17,870 bases of DNA, from the NCBI GenBank assembly GCA_014379075.1, contig JACMMN010000181.1, forward strand, positions 1 through 17,870. Direction: 5' to 3'. Made by a program: the position numbers and the translations under genes. Source of the stretch: Pyrinomonadaceae bacterium (GTDB lineage: Bacteria > Acidobacteriota > Blastocatellia > Pyrinomonadales > Pyrinomonadaceae). Positions 14,606 through 17,870 of this stretch are shown in pieces. Under the pieces are notes generated by a model. That model saw only the letters and a list, made by a program, of their open reading frames with translations. It did not search any database and had not been told where the DNA came from. Position 1 is the first letter of the stretch. Every line of letters begins with the position of its first letter.

Positions 14606-16118
14606 GCCCATCGCTCTCTGGTTTCTTTCTTCGAAAACGGATGGTATCAATTCCGTATTTTTTTATCTTATAGCCGAGAATGCGTTCGGTTGAATCCAGT
14701 GTTTTGGCGGCTTTCGCAATGTTCCCGCCCGTCGATTTCAGCGTGTCCTGTATCATATCGCGTTCGAATGCCTCGACCGCCGAGGCTAGAGTCAGGTTCG
14801 TCATCGTGCCGGAAACTTCAGCGGTTTGCAGGGTCGGCGGCAGGTGATGGCCGTGGATAACGTTCGCGTCGCAGACGAGAACCGCACGCTCGATCGCGTT
14901 TTCAAGCTCACGGACATTGCCCGGAAAATGGTAGCTCATCAGCATGTCGATGGCCGGCGTCGAAATTCGTCGGATGCGCTTGCCATGCTCGATCTCGTAC
15001 TTTTCGAGGAAATGCTCGGCAAGCAGCAGAATATCCGATTTCCGCTCACGCAGCGGAGGCAGGTGGATCGTAAAAACATTAAGGCGATAATATAAGTCTT
15101 CACGAAAATCTCCTTTCGCGATCGCTTCTTCGAGGTTTTTATTGGTCGCCGTGATCAGGCGGATATTTGTCCTGATCGTATCGCCGCCGCCGAGACGTTC
15201 GAATTCGCGTTCCTGAAGCACGCGCAGCAGTTTTATCTGCGTTTGCAGCGGAAGATCGCCGATCTCATCCAGAAAAAGCGTCCCGCCGTCCGCCATATCG
15301 AAGCGGCCTTTTTTGAAGCGGTCGGCTCCGGTAAAGGCACCTTTTTCGTGCCCGAAAAGCTCGGATTCGATCAGCGTGTCCGGCAGTGCGGCACAGTTTA
15401 TTTTTATCAGCGGCCGTTTGCTTCGGAGGCTGTTGTAATGGATGGCATTGGCGATCATTTCCTTGCCGGTGCCGCTCTCTCCGCGGAGCAAAACGGTCGC
15501 GTTCGAGCGGGCGACCTGCGTCACCTGATCGTAAACGTGCTTCATCGGATTCGAAGTGCCGATGATATGCGTGAATTCGTGCTTTTCCTTGAGTTCCTGT
15601 TTGAGGTGAGAGTTTTCCTCGATGAGCTTTTGCCTTTCGCCCCGGACCGAATGTTCGATCCGCAGGGTTTGGGCGATCATCGATGCAATTAGCGGCAGTA
15701 GTTTCGCAAGGTCTTTAAATTCAGTATCGAGAACAACAGACAAAACGCCGAGGGAATGGTGTTCCAGCAAGATCGGCACGACGTGGAGTCTTGATTGTAA
15801 TCCAGCTCCGAGAAAACCGAACGACGGATCGGCTTTAATCATATTAATAACGATAGGCTCTCCGCTTTCAAAGACTTCTTGGAAAGCACCTCGGCCCGCC
15901 CGCGTTTCGAGGCGGCGAAAATCGGCCGCTTCCAAACCGTTGGCGGCGGCGATGGTGAGTGTCTCGGTTTCAGGCTGTTCCAAAAAGACTATCGCAGACG
16001 AAAGACCGAGAGCCTTCTGGATCAAATCAAGTACCGAACGGATATTCACCCGCACATCTCTTTTATGTGTCAGCGCATTGTTGATATCGGATATCAGATC
16101 TAAAGAACTCGTTAACAT
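14601..16118 (-). CDS. NifA-like sigma-54-dependent transcriptional activator (GAF-AAA+-Fis)
   Basis: The 505-residue protein has three parts. A GAF sensor fills residues about 20-155 (AIVFLEQPETETLTIAAANG; VVPILLEHHSLGVLSVVLDT). A sigma-54 AAA+ domain has Walker A GESGTGKE (213-220), the sigma-54-contacting GAFTGA (260-265), Walker B GGTLFLDEIGDLP and the FREDLYYRLNVF stretch. A C-terminal Fis-type helix-turn-helix is GGNIAKAAKTLDSTERILGY (464-483). It should activate RNA polymerase-sigma-54 at -24/-12 promoters in response to a small ligand or redox signal sensed by GAF. The domain order and the TERILGYKIKKYGI ending are NifA-like, but no nif genes are visible, so the target is open. The start is ATG 16118 with GGAA ahead; TTG 16130 would add four residues. 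The gene lies upstream of glnE on the same strand. Confidence 0.88.
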   Translation of the reverse strand: MLTSSLDLISDINNALTHKRDVRVNIRSVLDLIQKALGLSSAIVFLEQPETETLTIAAANGLEAADFRRLETRAGRGAFQEVFESGEPIVINMIKADPSFGFLGAGLQSRLHVVPILLEHHSLGVLSVVLDTEFKDLAKLLPLIASMIAQTLRIEHSVRGERQKLIEENSHLKQELKEKHEFTHIIGTSNPMKHVYDQVTQVARSNATVLLRGESGTGKEMIANAIHYNSLRSKRPLIKINCAALPDTLIESELFGHEKGAFTGADRFKKGRFDMADGGTLFLDEIGDLPLQTQIKLLRVLQEREFERLGGGDTIRTNIRLITATNKNLEEAIAKGDFREDLYYRLNVFTIHLPPLRERKSDILLLAEHFLEKYEIEHGKRIRRISTPAIDMLMSYHFPGNVRELENAIERAVLVCDANVIHGHHLPPTLQTAEVSGTMTNLTLASAVEAFERDMIQDTLKSTGGNIAKAAKTLDSTERILGYKIKKYGIDTIRFRRKKPESDGR

Positions 16119-16411
16119 GTTAGTTTCCAATCGAATCTAAAATATTACCAAATTGCCCTTGATTGAGAAAGTAATTCATACAAATCTGTCTTTTCGGTAT
16201 ATTGATACTACAAATATGTGTGATATCAGAGACCGGCAACTCCGGAATATGGTAACAAAGTCTTCGTAATTCCTTCGGGTTTACAATGTCCTCCTATGCA
16301 TCGCCGCTCTATAACGAATGATCGAGCGAAATATCGTCGCTAATATGATCGAATCGCGCAACAAAGGGCGGCACTTACCGTGAATCTGTTTTTCTGGGTT
16401 AAAGTATAAAT
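16119..16411. other. Divergent intergenic region, no gene
   Basis: This AT-rich gap separates the divergent NifA-like and pseudouridine synthase genes. ATGATCGA occurs twice (16318-16325 and 16345-16352), 27 bases apart. No convincing sigma-70 or sigma-54 (TGGC-N8-TTGC type) promoter, terminator or RNA gene could be identified. Both starts must take their promoters from here. Confidence 0.4.
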
Positions 16412-17338
16412 GTGAGTGACAGATTCGAAATAGAAATTACCTCAACCGATCACCGAAGGCGGCTTGAGGATTTTTTGTGCGACCGGTTCAATGGACTGAG
16501 CAAGATGTACCTGCGCGATGTCATCAAGACCGAAAAATGCGAGGTTAACGGGCGTTTTGAAAATCGCGGTTATCTGGTGAGGGCAAACGATTTTGTCGAG
16601 ATCGAGCTTGATCTGCTCAAACAAACGGCGATGCGGCCGAGGGAAATACCTCTCGATATCGTATTCGAAGACGAACATCTGATCGTCGTCAACAAACCGT
16701 GCGGAATGCTGGCACATCCTTCGCATCGGGAGCAAAGCGACACCTTGTTAAATGCATTGGTCTTTTACTTAAATGCAGAGTGCGGAATACGGAATGCGGA
16801 ATCGGGAGATAATTCGGAATCCGCATTCCGCACGTCACATTCCGCGTTCATTCGCCCCGGCCTGATTCACCGGCTCGACAAGCAAACTTCCGGTTTGATG
16901 GTAGTCGCCAAATCTGCACGAGCACATCGGATCGTGTCTGATCATTTTCACCGGAAATTAGTTGAAAAAAGATACCTCGCTTTGGTCGAAGGTACTGTGG
17001 AGTCAGATTCCGGAACAATTGAAGGCCCGATCGGACGGTACGCGGATCTGAAAATGTGGGACGTAAATCCGGAAGGCAAGCACGCCGAGACGCGTTTTTG
17101 GGTGAAGGAACGCTACGCCGACACCACATTGCTTGAACTCGAACCGGTCACCGGACGGACGAATCAATTACGCATTCACTGCAAACACTTCGGCCACCCG
17201 ATAGTCGGCGACACTCAGCGCGGCGGCAGGGAATTCGAGCGGCTGTGCCTACATGCATGGAAAATAAAGTTTCACCATCCTTCCGGACAGGAGATGATGG
17301 AATTCGCATCTCCTGTCACGTTCGATCTGAAGCCATAA
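16412..17338 (+). CDS. RluA/RluD-family rRNA or tRNA pseudouridine synthase with in-frame repeat insertion
   Basis: This 308-residue enzyme would convert uridine to pseudouridine in RNA. An S4 RNA-binding domain covers residues about 16-66 (RLEDFLCDRFNGLSKMYLRD ... KCEVNGRFENRGYLVRANDF). The catalytic domain has VVNKPCGMLAHP (92-103), the family signature GLIHRLDKQTSGL (150-162) with nucleophile Asp156, and the GRTNQLRIHCKHFGHPIVGD stretch. Residues 121-147 between LLNALVFYL and RPGLIHRLD are encoded by a palindromic repeat (see repeat entry); relatives have an unrelated short loop there, so the enzyme probably stays active. The start is GTG 16412; the overlapping ATG at 16410 is out of frame. 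The target site (23S rRNA versus tRNA) cannot be decided. The gene is convergent with the TerC-family gene, with a 2-base gap. Confidence 0.88.
   Translation: MSDRFEIEITSTDHRRRLEDFLCDRFNGLSKMYLRDVIKTEKCEVNGRFENRGYLVRANDFVEIELDLLKQTAMRPREIPLDIVFEDEHLIVVNKPCGMLAHPSHREQSDTLLNALVFYLNAECGIRNAESGDNSESAFRTSHSAFIRPGLIHRLDKQTSGLMVVAKSARAHRIVSDHFHRKLVEKRYLALVEGTVESDSGTIEGPIGRYADLKMWDVNPEGKHAETRFWVKERYADTTLLELEPVTGRTNQLRIHCKHFGHPIVGDTQRGGREFERLCLHAWKIKFHHPSGQEMMEFASPVTFDLKP
16772..16850. repeat. REP-like palindromic element inside the pseudouridine synthase gene
   Basis: The left arm has RCGGAAT heptamers (GCGGAAT 16782-16788, then ACGGAAT and GCGGAAT). An inner perfect 11-bp inverted repeat is CGGAATGCGGA (16790-16800)/TCCGCATTCCG (16820-16830). 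An outer 7-bp pair is GCGGAAT (16782-16788)/ATTCCGC (16839-16845). It encodes NAECGIRNAE on one arm and SAFRTSHSAF on the other without stop or frameshift. Confidence 0.75.
17286..17317. repeat. 11-bp perfect inverted repeat near the convergent gene ends
   Basis: GACAGGAGATG (17286-17296) pairs with CATCTCCTGTC (17307-17317) over a 10-base loop. It lies in the last codons of the pseudouridine synthase and 24 bases past the TerC-family stop. Without a U-tract on either strand it is at best a weak or factor-dependent terminator. Confidence 0.4.
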
Positions 17339-17340
17339 TT

Positions 17341-17870
17341 TTACGAGGCTTTTATTTGATCCTCTTCGGCAAAGGCGTTGTGCAGTTGAACCGGATCGGC
17401 TTTCTTCCTGAGACGCATGTTCAGGAATTCAACCAAGACTGAAAACGCCATTGCGAAGTAAATATAGCCCTTTGGAATCGTTTGATGAAAGCCTTCGGCA
17501 ACGAGCATGACTCCGATCAGAAGTAGGAAAGAAAGCGCCAGCATTTTAATCGTCGGGTGACGCTGCACGAAACTGCCGATCGGGCCGGCAAACAGCATCA
17601 TTGCAATTATCGAGATCACAACCGCCGCGATCATTATCCAGATACCAAAATCGCCGTAGGTCGTGCTTATCATTCCGACCGCCGTTATCACCGAATCCAG
17701 AGAGAAAACGATATCGAGCAGCACGATCTGAATTATGACTCCCGTGAATCCGGCATACGATTTTTTCGAGCCGTGGCCTTCTTCACCTTCGAGACTGCCG
17801 TGAATTTCGTGAGTGCTTTTAGCTATCAGGAAAAGTCCGCCGATTATCAAAACCAAATCGCGCCCGGAAA
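17341..17870 (-). CDS. TerC-family integral membrane protein (5' end outside window)
   Basis: The frame is open to the window end; codons before the TTG at 17856 read S-G-R-D, matching the family's SxRDL lead-in, so the true start lies beyond and 175 residues are visible. TerC-family proteins are multi-pass inner-membrane proteins linked to metal ion (Mn) handling and tellurite resistance. Visible hallmarks are GLFLIAKSTHEIHGSLEG, then the strongly conserved IVLLDIVFSLDSVITAVGM with its membrane-embedded acidic residues. Further helices follow at IMIAAVVISIIAMMLFAG, MLALSFLLLIGVMLVAEGFH and YFAMAFSVLVEFLNMRLRKK. The C-terminus is a short charged tail. It belongs to the YgdQ/YoaE-like branch by pattern; its substrate is unknown. 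Confidence 0.88.
   Translation of the reverse strand, partial: SGRDLVLIIGGLFLIAKSTHEIHGSLEGEEGHGSKKSYAGFTGVIIQIVLLDIVFSLDSVITAVGMISTTYGDFGIWIMIAAVVISIIAMMLFAGPIGSFVQRHPTIKMLALSFLLLIGVMLVAEGFHQTIPKGYIYFAMAFSVLVEFLNMRLRKKADPVQLHNAFAEEDQIKAS

Noticed and set aside
15243..16140. Two overlapping + frames (149 and 172 residues) opposite the NifA-like gene
   Set aside because: They are shadows of the AAA+ and GAF coding sequence.
16318..16383. 21-codon frame MIERNIVANMIESRNKGRHLP upstream of the pseudouridine synthase
   Set aside because: It has no ribosome-binding site and no similarity I recognise, and it is too short to support as a leader peptide.
16772..16850. Frameshift or pseudogene in the pseudouridine synthase
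   Set aside because: The inserted repeat keeps the frame and all catalytic motifs on both sides are intact.
17286..17317. Strong bidirectional terminator between the convergent gene ends
   Set aside because: The stem is perfect but lacks a T-run on either strand, so it is listed only as an inverted repeat.

Overview
The window looks like a chromosomal segment of a Gram-negative, mid-GC bacterium, most likely an acidobacterium of the Blastocatellia/Pyrinomonadaceae type. This is inferred from the gene families (DUF2911 protein, very long M14 peptidase, PEGA-domain secreted protein, many signal peptides ending in A-x-A-Q) and from intergenic palindromes. No rRNA or protein marker here proves the taxonomy. 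There are no tRNA or rRNA genes, no CRISPR array, no phage genes and no recognisable transposase.

Layout. (1) 1-3594, + strand: a radical SAM/SPASM-like enzyme cut by the window edge, a HicB-type antitoxin with a frameshifted hicA, an MGDG-synthase/UgtP-like glycosyltransferase and a short-chain dehydrogenase. The three enzymes look like part of a lipid or small-molecule pathway into which a toxin-antitoxin pair was inserted. (2) 3595-4740: a ferritin-like gene (+) and a small orphan gene (-) facing each other, each with a strong promoter and each with the same 7-1-7 inverted-repeat operator. The operator lies far upstream of the ferritin promoter but on the start point of the small gene. This is the most interesting regulatory structure in the window. 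(3) 4737-8981, - strand: an M14 metallopeptidase, then an SRPBCC protein and a secreted DUF2911 protein as an overlapping pair. (4) 9094-11573: a small zinc-ribbon-like ORF (+), and three consecutive secreted proteins (-): PEGA-domain, unknown, and a triple-repeat protein. (5) 11684-16118, - strand: glnE (glutamine synthetase adenylyltransferase/adenylyl-removing enzyme) and upstream of it a NifA-like GAF-AAA+-Fis activator of sigma-54 promoters. (6) 16412-17870: an RluA-family pseudouridine synthase carrying an in-frame palindromic repeat, convergent with a TerC-family membrane protein cut by the window end.

Non-coding structure. Intrinsic terminators for the - strand are visible at 4283-4322, 4667-4715 and 9249-9277. 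The one at 4667-4715 shares bases with the promoter of the next gene. Unrelated palindromic or short tandem repeats sit at 6068-6148, 9011-9066, 14462-14522, 14578-14605 and, inside a gene, 16772-16850. No gene-free stretch exceeds 300 bases; the longest is 16119-16411.

I do not see a clear new multi-gene defence or mobile system. The best candidates for something undescribed are the paired operators around the ferritin-like gene and the repeat element domesticated inside the pseudouridine synthase.
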